Assembly: GCF_007565055.1 (NCBI RefSeq)
Contig: NC_044563.1
Coordinates: forward strand, 98,851,489 to 98,915,488
Direction: 5' to 3'
Source of the DNA: Rhinopithecus roxellana
Lineage: Eukaryota; Chordata; Mammalia; Primates; Cercopithecidae
Length of the DNA stretch: 64,000 nucleotides
Shown here: piece by piece, positions 11,496-23,981 of the stretch
Position numbering within the stretch: position 1 is the first letter of the stretch
Layout: the number at the start of each line of letters is the position of its first letter
The notes under the pieces: generated by a model
What the model saw: only the letters and a program-made list of their open reading frames with translations
Database searches by the model: none
What the model was told of the DNA's origin: nothing
Translations under genes and position numbers: made by a program

Positions 11496-12889
11496 GTTTG
11501 GGATTGAGACTTTTAAAGGCCAAGTTCAGTATGATAGAGAAATCATAATCCAAGGCAAATCATTTTCCAGATTTTTCTATAATGATTAGGCTACCCTAAA
11601 CTATATATAGACCTCAAAGTAATAGGTATCATAATTAATACTGATTTTGGCCATAACAGGAATGAAGATGTGAACAACATAGCTTCGTGGACATGACATG
11701 AGACTGAAATCGAGGTGGTATTTAGTAGTAGAAAGAAGAGAGTCCGTCTAGAGGATGAGGCTGAAATTAGAAAACAGAGACTAGTGAAATAAATTTCTCC
11801 TTTCCAAGTAAGGTATCTAGATCCTCCAGATTTTCTTCTTCCAGGGAAATATTCTGCCATATGGAATATAGTCAGCATAGTAAATATTATGTCCAACTAG
11901 AAAAATTAAGAGTCTGGACTCTCACATTTTAACCTATAAGCTTAAACTAAGTAAACCATCTTTATATCAGCCAGGAAGGTATACAATTTCTAGAAATATT
12001 TTCTTCATTCTTGAAAACTAATTTTTGTTTCATATCTTTAGAATGTTTTTCAATAAAGTACAACTCTTATCATAATAGAACTAGAAACCAATATAATCTT
12101 GCCATAATTCTCTAACATCCAGTGAAAAAGTCTCATGATCATTAGGCTAAACTGATGATTTTCCCATTTTAAAAAATGCAGAGAGAAGGAAGTAAGAGGA
12201 TAGCAATTCTTTCTAAGAAGTCCCGCTGATTCCCTATGTGTTGTGCAGAAGGGTTTTAGCACCTGTGAATTCATGGCCTCAGTTCCTAGGGAAACTTTCT
12301 GCAGTGTTTTGTTTTTTTTGTTTTGAGTCTAATTCAGTATTTTTGGCAATTTCTAGGGCTACAGGTGGGATTTCTCAGGGTAAATTCTAACAAGTCATCT
12401 TCTGTATCTGACACAGGAGCTTTTTTTAAAGTTCAAGGCCTCTTCAGTTACTGCAATGTCAGCCTTGGTTCAAACTATAAATGGTGCTGTATGAGTCTGT
12501 GTAGAGAGGCTCAGATTAGAAACACCTTATCTTTCACAACTTTCTTAGAATACCCTCAGACAGTGGACTTTAGATCTATTCTACAAGAAGTTGTTTAAAA
12601 TGGTACCTCTGGAAGTTACATTTGTGGTGTTTATAGTCTAAGTGTAGACTCAGATGTGATCAGAATTACTTCCGTATGCCAGAGAGATGTTATGTTCATT
12701 CCATGGGACTTAGGGGCAAGTATGGAGTATCACTGTGCACTTTATTCTAGAATCTGTTGGAAGACTAAATAGTTTGAGAACAGGCTAATCACATAGTGTA
12801 CTTTGGGTAGGAAAAGCTAAAACAATAAAAAATATTAGCTCTTTGTCTAAATCTATTCATATGCATGGGACACGGTTAATGGTTTATGA
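11496..12889. other. Intron, no named element
   Basis: No repeat family recognised apart from the short direct repeat at 11567-11623. Open frames at 11591-11896 (-) and 12323-12598 (+) resemble nothing known. Confidence 0.45.
11567..11623 (+). repeat. 57-bp direct repeat, copy 1
   Basis: Aligns without gaps to 12970-13026, with 46 of 57 positions identical by my count, sharing 'ctataat' and 'tatatag.cctcaaag'. Either an old local duplication or two pieces of one ancient repeat. Confidence 0.7.
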
Positions 12890-12969
12890 AATGGTTACCA
12901 TACCCCAATAAAGTTCATACTCCTACAAATGGCCTCAAGGCCATTTATTATTTAGACTTTGTCATTTTT

Positions 12970-13026
12970 CCAGCTTTCTCTATAATTACTAGACTATCAT
13001 AAACTGTATATAGTCCTCAAAGCATT
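12970..13026 (+). repeat. 57-bp direct repeat, copy 2
   Basis: Partner of 11567-11623 at about 81% identity, in the same orientation, 1403 bp apart. Confidence 0.7.
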
Positions 13027-13097
13027 TCATGCTCAATTATATCATGTCTTTATATCATGTTTTCTCTGCCTGCTGAGCTACTGTTCAGTAACCCATG

Positions 13098-13252
13098 TCT
13101 CTGCATCTGTCTCCCTCTCCCTCCCTCTCTTTCCCTCCCTCTGTCCCTGTCCCTCCCTCTCCTTCCCTCCCTCTTATCTCCCTCCCTCTCTCCTTCCCTC
13201 TCTCCCTCTCTCTCTGTCTTTCTGTCTGTCTCTCTGTCTCTCCCTTTGTCTC
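13098..13252. repeat. Polypyrimidine/polypurine tract
   Basis: About 155 bp of CT-rich sequence (ccctccctct, then ctgtctgtctctctgtct) with few purines. It can adopt triplex DNA in principle. Long serine/leucine-rich frames across it are composition artefacts. Confidence 0.9.
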
Positions 13253-13371
13253 ATATGATTCCTTTATTTCTGGTAACATTTCTTGGCAACAATTTATAAC
13301 AATGGCTGAAGCCATTCAAAGCACACCACTGAATTTGTTAGACTATAAACTCATTGAGGGCAGATTTCATG

Positions 13372-13400
<29 letters not shown>
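13372..13400. repeat. T29 homopolymer
   Basis: 29 consecutive T inside the L2 fragment, perhaps the remaining tail of a tiny antisense retroposition. Confidence 0.9.
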
Positions 13401-13402
<2 letters not shown>

Positions 13403-13490
13403 TTCTTTGTTTTAGTTTAATAACCAACCTCTAACATGTAAGTTCATAGTCAACACTTAGTGAATGCTGGCACACTGTGTGAGTGAATTA

Positions 13491-15024
13491 ATAAAACATC
13501 CTCCAGCACCACAGTAGCCACTACCGTCCAAAAGAATTCCCTTACGAGAACTGTGGGAAGAATGATTCCTCCTTCTTAGGCGGAACATACAGAGCCATCT
13601 TTAACAATTGCAATAGAGAATCAAGATAAATCCTACAATTGATGCAGAAATACTTTATCAATTATAAGACCCCCAAACAGATAATAGTCAAATAATTATT
13701 ACATTGAAAATGAATATTAATAACTATATTAATGAATAGAATTAATGTTAATATTAATACAAATGTTAATACCCATTTTAATGCAGTAATATTTTTACTC
13801 ATTATTTTGCATACTATTGGTAATATCTTACATATCATATTAGATGTCTGAAGCAAACTAAGATACCCCCGAAAAATATAGGAAAGTTACCTTTAAAAAA
13901 AAAAAAGTGATTTTAGATGTGACCTTAAGTGCAGAGAGAAGAAAATGCTCTGACTTTCCTTTTTAAATATAGTTTTAGAATTCTAGCAACATCTCTATTG
14001 ATCTCTGTGGCAATAAAAGTTTCCCATCCATTTCATAGTGCCATTGGGTTGTAAACTTACAGTTAGGATATAGTGATAGAATTTATCAAACCAAGCAACA
14101 AAACTTGTTAAGTTTTTTGAAAATGTACGTGCAAATGTTATTCTATTTGAGTTGCCAACGCTTAAGGTGTCTACCCAGTGCCACTGCCATAATTCATGTC
14201 AAAATATCCAGAAAAAAATAGTTTACTCTTTCAGTCAGTTTTTTAAAGATCTTGTTTTCCAGGTCATTACAAGAAAAAAAAGAAAGTGTTTATGTCACAC
14301 CTCTTAATAGGTGAATGAGTTTAGAGAACTGTCTTTCCTCACTCACAGGAAATTAAATAGTATTTTCAAAGCATCACATCTGTCACAACAGAATAACCAA
14401 AAATGCGTCTATAAACTGTCAGCGAACAGCATCAAATAAAGTCATTTATATCAATTATGTTTTCATAAACATTGTAAATCATCCACCTAAGAAATCACAA
14501 CCATTACAGACTTATTTAAATTGTAATTCATGGAATTTTATGAACAGTCACTAAAATAACAAAATAACAAATAGTATAATGTCTGGGATGGAACTAGGAT
14601 GTTTATCAACCAAAATTTCTATGTATCTGTGCACCAATACGCAAGCAGGCCTAGAAACTTGGCCTTTAATTATTTTCTAAATTCCATTGTAAGAATACTA
14701 ACAGTTGAAAAAGCTACGAACGTTTCCCTATCGATTTTTTTAAAACCCTCGTGAAAAATAGAATATATGTACTTGCCTTTAGAAAGCATTCTGTGGCAGA
14801 AGTTTTATTCATCTTATTTAGTGATATTTCGCTTTCTAGAGTTTCTTGAAGTTACTTCTTAAGATGTTATAAAAATATTTTTATTTTAATTTACTTCATT
14901 TTAGAAATGAAAAAAAAAAGGCTTTGCTCATAGACAGTACAATAAAATATTCTTACCAAGTTGCTCAATTTTAAAAAATGTTAGACATTTAGATTTTATT
15001 TATGTCTAAACATTAATGACAATG
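13491..15024. other. Intron, no recognised element
   Basis: AT-rich sequence with nothing I can name. Confidence 0.45.
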
Positions 15025-15255
15025 CTAATAATAATTGCTAAGATTTATTAAGTGATTATTATATTCGAGACACTCAGGTGAACGTTTTGTATTTACCTTC
15101 ATTTTGAACTTCAAAAAATCCTACAAATTAGGCATTATTTACATTTATAAACATTTTGAACATTAGGAAACTGTGCCTGAAGGAGGCAACCAATTTGCTC
15201 AAGGCAGCGTAGTTAAAACGAGATGAAACAGATATTTATCTTTCTTTATATGACT
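15025..15255 (-). mobile_element. MIR, antisense
   Basis: 'taagatttattaagtgattatta', 'tcctacaaattaggcattattt', 'gaaactgtgcctgaagga' and 'ttgctcaaggcagcgtagtta' follow antisense MIR. Confidence 0.6.
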
Positions 15256-15494
15256 CTGTATCTAGGTGTCTTAAGAAACTAAAGAAAATCTTGTAATGTT
15301 TATGGGTGTTACACATGTGATATCTCTCTAAATCATCTGAACCATCCTGAGGCTGTGCTTAGTATTCTCACAGTCTCTAATTTTGAGATCAGACAATTGA
15401 AATGAAAAGGATCATATATCCTCTTTATGGTCACACGGCTCAGATAACTGAACTTAACCTATGTAATATATCTGATGTACATATGCACATTTAG

Positions 15495-17270
15495 GCCATC
15501 CTTTTTTATTTTTAATTCATTATTTTTATTTTATTCCGACTATTATTTTAGATTCAGTGGTTTATATGCAGGTTTGTTACCTGGGTACATTGCATGATGC
15601 TGAGTTTTGGGTTATGAATGGTCCTGTCACCCAGTTACTTAGCATAGTACCCAGTAGTTAGTTTTTCACCCTTTCCCCCAACCCCACTTAATGTTTCCAG
15701 TTTCTGGTTTTTCCGTCTTTATATCCACACGTACCCATTATTTATCTTGTACTTATAAGTGAGAACATTTGCTATTTGATTTTCTGTTCCTGTATTAATT
15801 TGCTCAGGATAATGGCCTCCAGCTGCATCCATATTGCTTCAAAGACATCTTTCATTCTTTTTTATAGCTATGTAGTATTCCATGGTATATATGTATCGTA
15901 TTTCTTTATCCACTCCACTGTTGGTGGGCACCTAGGTTGATTGCATGTCTTTGCTCTTGTGAATAGTGCTTCAGTGAACATGTGAGTGTATGAGTCTTTT
16001 TGGTAGAACTGTTTGTTTTATTTTGGGTATATACCCAGTAACGAGATTGCTGGGTGGGATGGTAATTCTCTTTTAAGTTATTTGAGAAATCTCTGAACTA
16101 CTTTCTTCAGTGGCTGAATGAATTTACATTCCTATCAACAGTGTACAAGTTGTTTTCTTTTCTCAACAGTCTCGCCAACATCTGTTGTTTTCGACGTTTT
16201 AGTAACAGCCGTTCTGATTGTTATGAGATGGTATTTCATTGTGATTTTGATTTGCATTTCTCTGATGATTAGTGGTGTGGAGCACTTTGATATGTTTATT
16301 GGCTGGTTGTTTGTATTCTTTTGAGAAATACCTGTTCCTGTATTTCACTCATTTTTAACGGGGTTATTTGGTTATGTTAAATTATTTAAGTTCCTTATAG
16401 ATTCTGAATATTAGACCTTTGTCAGAAGTGTAGTATGTACATATTTTCTCTGATTCTGTAGATTGTCTACTGTTTTGACAGTTTATTTTTCTTTGCAGAA
16501 GCTTTTTAGTCTATTTAGGTATAACTTGTCAATTTTAGTTTATGTTGCATTTGTTTTTGAGGGCTTACTCATAAATTCATTCCTGAGGCCAGTGTCCAGA
16601 ATGGTATTTCATAGGTTTCCTTTTAGAATTCTTATAGCTCAAAGTCTTACATTTAAGTCTTTAACCTTTCTTGAGTAGTTGTTTTTTGTATGTGGTGAAA
16701 TGTAGAGGTCCAGTTTCATTCTTCTGCCTATAGCTAGACAATTATCCCAGCATCATTTATTGATTAGTAAATCCTTTTCTCATTGCTTAATTTTGTCAAG
16801 TTTGTTGAAGATCTGATGGTTGTGGATGTACAGCTTTATTTCTGTGTTCTCTATTCTGTTCCATTGGTCTGATTTTGTACCCATACCAGACTGTTTTGGT
16901 TACTGTAGCCTTATAGTGTAGTTTGAAGCGAGGTATTGTGATATCTCCAGCTTTGTTATTTTTGCTCAGGATTGCTTCAGCTATTTGGACATTTTTCTTA
17001 TTGTTGTTACATATGAATTTTAGAACTTTTTTTTAGTTATCTGAAAAATGATACTAATAGCTTGATAGGAATAGTGTTGAATCTGTAGATTACTTTGGAC
17101 AGTATGAGCATTTTAATGATATTGATTCTTCTATTCCATTAACATGGAATGTTTCTTCATTTGTTTATGTCATCTAGAGATTTCTATCAGCAGTGTTGTA
17201 TAGTTCTTCTTTGAGAGATCTTTCACCTTATTGGTTAGATTTGTTCCAAAGTATTTTTTGTAGATCATCC
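15495..17270 (-). mobile_element. 5'-truncated L1 (older primate or mammalian type), antisense
   Basis: On the + strand it opens with the reversed L1 3' end ('ggtttgttacctgggtacattgcatgatgctg') and proceeds through ORF2 3'-to-5' landmarks such as 'tcaacagtgtacaag', 'tgatttgcatttctctgatg', 'ttttggttactgtagcctta' and 'ctccagctttgtt'. It is collinear with the intact L1 at 23766-29979 until about 17270. Stops and indels have destroyed ORF2. Confidence 0.9.
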
Positions 17271-17572
17271 TTTTTCAAAATCTATACAACAGTGTATTCA
17301 CAAAAGGCTGGTGGTATACTTAAGCACACTGATTATGCCAATACAGTGACACAAAGAGAAGATGCATGCCAACTTTCATGCATGGCTTTCATTTGAATGG
17401 TTTTTTTTTTTCAATAATTCAAGCAATATATAGTTTCATATTATGTTGAGGACTTCATATTGTTTTTTGTTATGTGTAGATAAAACTCAAATAGTCCTAA
17501 TTCCAGGAGAGGTAAAATAAATAGAATTAATGTAATTTGACTATAAATCTTATCAGGTCATACATGATTGAG
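17271..17572. other. Intron between an L1 and the first duplicated unit
   Basis: Contains 'atgcatgccaactttcatgcatg', a small palindrome, and a T11 run. No element named. Confidence 0.45.
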
Positions 17573-17894
17573 GGGAACATCAAGAATGTGGACGTATCAG
17601 TTAGGTCATTTACCTTGGTTTTAGCATCTAAAATAAGTACAGTCCAGCCTATTGTAATTGTTGTGCTCACCTTAAAAGAAGGCCTACCTTTAGAAATTAG
17701 GGATATTCAAATATTCTACTTTACTTCAAACTATTTTCTAGCATCAAAAATTTATACCTACTGCTGTTGTGAGCATAAACTAAAATAAGTTGAATACCTA
17801 GTAATATTAAGTATTTTTCTACCTTCAAAGTTAATGTTTAGAAGCCAAGCTTTAACTGCAATTCAGACTTTATTATCTGAGCTTTCAAAATTTA
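17573..17894 (+). repeat. ~325-bp dispersed direct duplication, copy A
   Basis: Matches 19421-19748 from 'gggaacatcaaga' to 'gagctttc.aaaattta'. Over the first 159 bp the copies align without gaps with about 134 identities, and one frame is open in both. I do not recognise the sequence as a known repeat. Confidence 0.85.
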
Positions 17895-19420
17895 GGAATA
17901 CCAGAAATATAAAATTTATAATATTAATTTAATTACAACATTTTTTCTAACATAACCTGTATTCTATTGTAAATACGGGTAAGACTAAATGAATATTTAA
18001 ATATAAAACATACAAATTAACTGTCAACCTAACCATGTTTACAACCCTGGCATCTCTGCATCATATTTAATACGATATTTTCTTTCATGTTGCTAAATAC
18101 ATTTCAGCATGACAACTAGCTAAGGACAAACAAAATTTAATAATACATGCACTTTTACATGATCTTTTGAACTTGAAATTTTGTCCTTGCCCAGGGTCCA
18201 CTGAAACTCTTCTGCCACAAAGCAGTATCCTTCATCTTCGCTTATAACAGATGTTGCTTTTTTCCCCCGGATTCTGACATGAAGACAAATTACCATCTTC
18301 CTATATAACTATAAAACAGAATTGCTTTTCTCATTCATAGATTATGCAGACTTTGTGGGCCTGTCTCATTTCCAAAATGCACAGTGTTTTACAGAGGGGG
18401 GGTAGAAAAAAACAACAAAACAAAACAGCCGTGCCTGCTGTAACAAAATCCTGCACTAAAATCTGACTTTGTTGTCTGTTTCTTACAAAATTCAATTAAA
18501 ATATATTTCTTTCTTTAGTTTAAAAAGTAATTACTGGTTAATTATTAATCATATCTAATTTTTCAAATGGTAAATCACTGGTAAACAATGACAGGAAAAA
18601 CATAAGGCCAGCCAGTGATTCAGCATTTACTTTTGAAAAGATCTTAGTAAGAGAAAAGCAGCTCATTGGATATTTAATTCTTTCATAAATAGAATAGCTC
18701 ATTAGAGAAATTTTCACCTCCTAAAACCTCATTTAATAAACAAGATGATTTTTCTCAATGGCTTAATAAAGGCATGTAATCTGGTGATTCAATTTACATT
18801 AATGATGGTAAACTGTGAGAAGTTGATCTGGGGAGGTGTATGTATATGTATCTGGTTAAAAGGTGGATTTGATTACACTAAAAAGTATAAACAGCAATCT
18901 AGGTCATCAACTTGTATTGCTTTATTACAAAATATTAATCATAATAAACATTAGAAATTAACATTAGCTCAAGCAAAAATTGAGGGTTAGTTTGCTGTTG
19001 GCCTTTTGTTGTGTTAGAGAAAATAGTATCTATCCTATTTATGGCCTCTCTCTTAGTGAAAGACTACAATAGAAAATAAGTGAGTTGCTTTTTCTTCCAT
19101 CAGAGTGGAGCCCAATATAATGAAAGAGATGGAAAAAAGCAGATACTTTGCTCTCCTTAGCAGGACAAAGCCACTGAGAGATAATATAGAATGGGAAGTA
19201 GACAAACTGGTTAGTATAATCATAGAAAACAATGGAGTAGAGATTTTCAAGAGGAGGATTTGCCAGTCACATCAAATTCAGCTAATTTACAGGGAATAAG
19301 GATAAAGGAACAACATTTGTCAATTAATAGAGCACAGTTGTGTATAAAAGTAGCACTTCCATTAGAGGAATGAGGTAGAATTATCTAGGATGTCAAGAAG
19401 TGGATATACAGTTAGAAACT
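17895..19420. other. Spacer between the duplicated units
   Basis: About 1.5 kb of AT-rich sequence with no named element. It does not look retroviral, so the flanking copies are unlikely to be LTRs. A short G-rich interruption lies at 18397-18403. Confidence 0.5.
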
Positions 19421-19748
19421 GGGAACATCAAGACTGTGGAAGTCTCAGTAATGTCATTTCCCTGGGTTTTGGCTTCCAAACTAAGCGCAATTCAGCCTAT
19501 TGTATCTGTTGTACTCACCTTAAAAGAAGTCCTACCTTTACAAATTAGGGATATTCATATATTCTATGTTAGTTCGAACTAGTTTCTAGCACCTAAAATT
19601 TATAGCTACTGTTGCTGTTGTGAGCATAAACTAAAATAAGTTGGATACCTAGTAATACTAAGAAGTGTTTTCCTACTTTAAAAGTTAATGTTGAGAAAGC
19701 AAGCTTTAATTGCAATTCAAATTTTATGGTCTGAGCTTTCGAAAATTT
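19421..19748 (+). repeat. ~325-bp dispersed direct duplication, copy B
   Basis: Same orientation as copy A, 1848 bp downstream at its start and 1854 bp at its end, so there are only a few net indels. Shares 'tgtgagcataaactaaaata' exactly. Confidence 0.85.
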
Positions 19749-20944
19749 ACTTCTTTGGACGTTAGGCAACAGATGGGTAGTGGAATTTACAGTAATAAGG
19801 GGGTACAAAGGTACATGAAGTGAATCTTGGGCAGGTTGTTATCTGTAATTGAGGAATGAAAGTAATATTTATCTCACAAGAAATATATGGGGAAAGACAT
19901 GTGAGTCTATTGCTCTATCTCAGAGTCTGGGATCTTGAGTTTGCTTACGGGTGTATGTCAGATGCTTTATACAGTGTCTGGTGCATGTGTATGATACGTA
20001 TAATAGTGTGAAAATGTTAATATTATTGAAGTTAATAATATCAATCTTCAGTATATTATGGTTATTTATATACTTGTTTTTTGTCTTTTACTAGTGAAAG
20101 AAATCCATTTATCCTTCTACCAGATATTAAGTGAACATTTACAATGAAAGAGATACTATCCTGTAGTAATCCTAACAGTAATATTGACAGATTACTACTC
20201 CCTTTTTGTGCCTTCTCTTCCTGCCACTCACTCTCTGCTGTCATCCTGCAGGTTTTTGGCACATAATATTCTAACCTTAACCCTCTGCATACGTTATTTG
20301 TGCATTATTTTTAGATGATGTTTTTACCCTTGGCCGCCACCTTGGACTTGGTATAGCTCTGCAGTCTTCCCTTGATCTCACAAAGCCACTTGCCCATTAG
20401 GGTCTTGTTCTCCCAGATGCCTGGCATGCTGATTCCCTAGATCTTCTTATGTTTCCCTCTTACAACTCAGGATCTCAGCTCTGATACCATTTTCCTCAAA
20501 GATCCCTTCCCTGAGCTCCCTAAGTAATTCGTTTTGAAAATCGACTTCTTTTCTTTTCATAGGTGTCATAGTGAAATTATTTGCCTCAGAGTTTTTGGAG
20601 ATTTGATATTGCATTAATGTGTTAGCAATCCGATGGAAAAAGCAGTAAAATATGTTCTGTGTTTATAATCACTCAAATACAAATACATGAAAGTGTACAT
20701 TCTTCTCTTAGCAATTTTCATATACCACAATTATTGTTTGTTTCTACTAAGAGGTATAAAAGCTTCAAATATTGAAATCATATTTGTGAACTGTTAAGGA
20801 TAAAAGCAATCATTGGCATATAATAAACATGCATTGCATTAATAAGTGAATATCAGTTACATGAAGAGGAATTAGTTGCTTCTGCCTTAATCTACATAAC
20901 GAGTATTAACAAAACACCCTTTTTGTGCCAGGTACTGGAGTAAT
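19749..20944. other. Intron with a possible L2 trace
   Basis: Mostly unrecognised. 20430-20570 ('cctcaaagatcccttccctgagctcc') may be L2. Confidence 0.4.
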
Positions 20945-21205
20945 CATCTTACATCTCTTTGTCTGGAGACCTTGTATTCATTCAAGGTTTGCATCAAATG
21001 TCAACTTTTCTTTCGCATCCTCTCTATAACCTCCTTCCTTTTATGCTTCAACGGCATTATCATACCTTGCTATGTTGTAGGAATTTTTATACAGAAAATT
21101 TTCATATGTCTTCATAAAAATATAAATGTCTGAAAGTTTGGGACAAGATCTTTGAATTCTCAAGAATAAAGAACAGTCACTGGGACACAATAAATGTGTA
21201 TCAGA
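20945..21205 (+). mobile_element. LINE-2 3' end, sense
   Basis: 'ttgcatcaaatgtcaactttt', 'ctataacctccttcctttta', then 'gaacagtcactgggacacaa' and 'taaatgtgtatcag' follow the L2 3' end. Confidence 0.55.
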
Positions 21206-21967
21206 TTAACAACAACAACAACAACAAAATTCCAGTAATCAGAAGAGGAATTCAAATATATATGTCACATTACCTATTTTTAAAATACTATGAAAATTGT
21301 AATACTGTAGATTTTAATCATTTTTTTATTTTACCAGGAAAAAAGTATGGCTTATAATATTATTAATATAATATATATTTAAATGAGTATGATATATAAA
21401 ATAACTGAGAAATGATATACGAATTAATGATATAAATACTTGAACAATATATTTTAAGTAATTTAAACAATTACTTACAGTGAAGGGGAAAATATCAGAA
21501 TTTTTAGATGAAAGTGGCTAAGATAAATTATATTTATCTCATACTTACTGAAAATGTCTCTTCTAAAGTATAAACTACGAAGTGTTATTGCCTAAGCCAC
21601 CTGGAACTCTTTTACAGCCCATTAATTAATAGTAATGTGTGATTTGTTTAGTTTATTGCGTTTTCCACAACTCATTAAATTCAGGCTTATAAGTAGCTGT
21701 AACCTGGTTTGGTTTCACTTGTTTTAATTATTTTTCGATGATTTAAGACAGTAGCCATATGGATTCAAGTTTTTTAGTTTTTATTTTGCTACACCATACT
21801 ATAGTAAAACTATTACTGTTTTTATTTATTTTTTAAAAAATTCATTTGTTTTTCTTGAGAATTTGTGACTGATTTTTATGTCATACTGCATAATTCAGTA
21901 ATTTCACACATTAACAACATCCAGGGACATGTGAGGATGAGTATTCTAGCTTCTGAAATGTTCTAAG
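21206..21967. other. Intron, no recognised element
   Basis: Begins with a short (AAC)n run near 21210-21227. The rest is AT-rich and unnamed. Confidence 0.45.

Positions 21968-22030
<63 letters not shown>
21968..22030. repeat. (TA)n(TG)n compound microsatellite
   Basis: About 12 TA units followed by about 19 TG units, abutting the A-tail side of the antisense Alu at 22031. Likely polymorphic. Confidence 0.93.
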
Positions 22031-22033
<3 letters not shown>

Positions 22034-22315
22034 GAGATGGAGTCTCACTCTGTTGCCAGGCTGGAGTGCAGTGGCGTGATCTCGGCTCATTGTAAGCTCC
22101 CCCTCCCGGGTTCACGCCATTCTCCTGCCTCAGCCTCCGGAATAGCTGGGACTACAGGCACCTGCCACGATGCCCGGCTAATTTTTTGTATTTTTTTAGT
22201 AGAGATGGGGTTTCACCATGTTAGTCAAGATGGTCTCAATCTCCTGACCTTGTGATCCGCCCGCCTCCGCCTCCCAAAGTGCTGGGATTACAGGCATGAG
22301 CCACTGCACCCAGTC
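22031..22315 (-). mobile_element. AluY-like, full length, antisense
   Basis: Runs from 'tttgagatggagtctcactc' to 'gccactgcacccagtc'. It is only lightly diverged, and 'cgggttcacgccattctcctg' is Y-type. Confidence 0.93.
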
Positions 22316-23564
22316 AGATATAATTTTTTAATAAGAGGAAATGTAATCTCACAGACTATTTGGGTGTTTTCCAAGTGACTTGTCAAGAATGTTTTTGCTC
22401 TCTAGTGCACTTCTGAGTAGAGAAAACCAATAACCCATACTTTTTTCCCCCAACAGAAAGAGAATTTGGGGAATGACACAGCTCAGTAGTTACTTGGAAC
22501 ATTTTCTAAGGTACAGAATAGTGGTATCTTCTCCTCGGTATTTAGTATTTATTCCATTTAAAATAAAAGCTTTTTTAATTATTAATTACTAACCTTGTAC
22601 TTCCAACATTATTATATACTTATATATTTTAATTTGCAATACAATCTGCAAGAAAGCCATTTTTATCATAATTTACTGCTGAGAAAACTGAGGCTCAAAG
22701 AAGTCCAGGTTCTTTTTCCTGGTGTGTCTCAAGTCTTCCCAAAACTCAGGGTATCTGCTATGCCTGGTAGATTTAAGCTTCTGGAACACTTGTTACTAAA
22801 ACATGCATCTTGTGACTCCAAGCTACTTAATAACACCTTCAGAGCTGAAGTTTAGGAACTAGTGCTAAAAGGAGTCAAGTAAAATTCTACTGTTATATGA
22901 ATCTGACTCAGGATTACTTATTTGCTACTATGACCATTGTGAGGAAGTGTTGCAGGGTGCTGGTACCTGCTGGCTTAGCCCATGGGTACTAAGGTCAGAC
23001 TACATTTCAGCAGCTTGGACACTCCTCCCTTGTGGACGTTTCTCTTCACCGAGAGGCACATTACAATCAATACTCACCAACCCCTCTTTACCCCTTTCCA
23101 CAACATCTTTGTATAGATAGATGGTCACCTGAGAGACAGACATGAATGGGTTATTTGAACTTGTACAGATAGTTGGAGGTGTTTACAATTTTAGGTGTGT
23201 GGAAACTATATAAGGTAATGCAGCTGTTCACATAGACTATATTGAAGAACACTTCAGTCCCAAAGGGTTGTCCAGTTATATAGAAGGAAACCTGGAATTC
23301 CAGACTTGATCTGGTTGACTTCAAAGCTTGTGTCCTTTGAACTAATTCTGTTTTAAAGAAAGAGCAATAAACATGTTGCATCTTGCAGTCAAGATCACTG
23401 TTGTCCAGCTTCAAGACCTAGCTTTCCCACCCTTCGTATTATTTTCTTCTTTAAAGAAGAGCATAAGGATTTGTTTTTAAGTAAACATGTATTTATTGAG
23501 TACCTAGTATGTGCCAGTACCATGCTGGATTCTATCATAAAGAACCAGAGAACATGAGGTTTCT
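22316..23564. other. Intron, mostly unrecognised
   Basis: A weak MIR-like stretch lies near 22645-22740 ('actgctgagaaaactgaggctc'), and an L2/MIR-like stretch near 23480-23556 ('tttattgagtacctagtatgtgccag'). Confidence 0.4.
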
Positions 23565-23747
23565 TTGGCTGTTTTGACAAATTATCAAAAATGTAGAGGC
23601 TTAAACAAGAGCAAATGTATTATCTTAAAATTTTATTGGTCATTCCAATACAGGTTTTGCAGAGCAAAAGCAAGGTGTTGGTGGGACTGCGTTCCATTAT
23701 GGAGGCTCCAGGAGAAAATCAATGTTCTTAGATTTTCCAGTTTCTGG
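23565..23747. mobile_element. Ancient interspersed repeat, left half, split by the L1
   Basis: 'aggcttaaacaagagcaaatgtatt', 'gctccaggagaaaatcaatg' and 'ttccagtttctggcagctgcccacatt' belong to a familiar old dispersed repeat that I cannot name with certainty. It continues at 29998. Confidence 0.6.
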
Positions 23748-23765
23748 CAGCTGCCCACATTTCTT
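23748..23765. repeat. L1 target-site duplication, left copy
   Basis: 'cagctgcccacatttctt', identical to 29980-29997. The outermost c may instead belong to the L1 end, so the duplication is 17-18 bp. Confidence 0.92.
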
Positions 23766-23774
23766 TTTTTTTTT

Positions 23775-23807
<33 letters not shown>

Positions 23808-23952
23808 TTATACTTTAAGTTCTAGGGTACATGTGCATAACGTGCAGGTTTGTTACATATGTATACTTATGCCATGTTGGTGTGCTGCACCCATCAACTC
23901 GTCAGCACCCATCAATTCATCATTTATATCATGTATAACTCCCCAATGCAAT

Positions 23953-23981
23953 CCCTCCCTCCTCCCCCCTCCCCCCTCCCC
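23953..23981 (-). repeat. L1 3'UTR G-rich polypurine tract
   Basis: On the L1 sense strand there are five or more runs of 3-6 G separated by single A, the conserved L1 3'UTR tract with G-quadruplex potential. It lies about 55 nt after the ORF2 stop. Confidence 0.9.

Larger units (their letters stand above)
12890..13490 (+). mobile_element. LINE-2 fragment, sense, interrupted by simple repeats
   Basis: 'aagttcatactcctacaaatggc', 'gactataaactcattgagggcagattt' and the closing 'caacacttagtgaatgctggc' follow the 3' end of L2. It is interrupted by a polypyrimidine block and by a T29 run. Confidence 0.55.

Noticed and set aside
13057..13415. Ser/Leu/Pro-rich frames
   Set aside because: Produced by the CT-rich simple repeat in all frames.
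17573..19748. The 325-bp direct repeats as the two LTRs of a small retroelement
   Set aside because: No TG...CA ends, no primer-binding site or polypurine tract seen, and the 1.5-kb interior has no retroviral-like frame.
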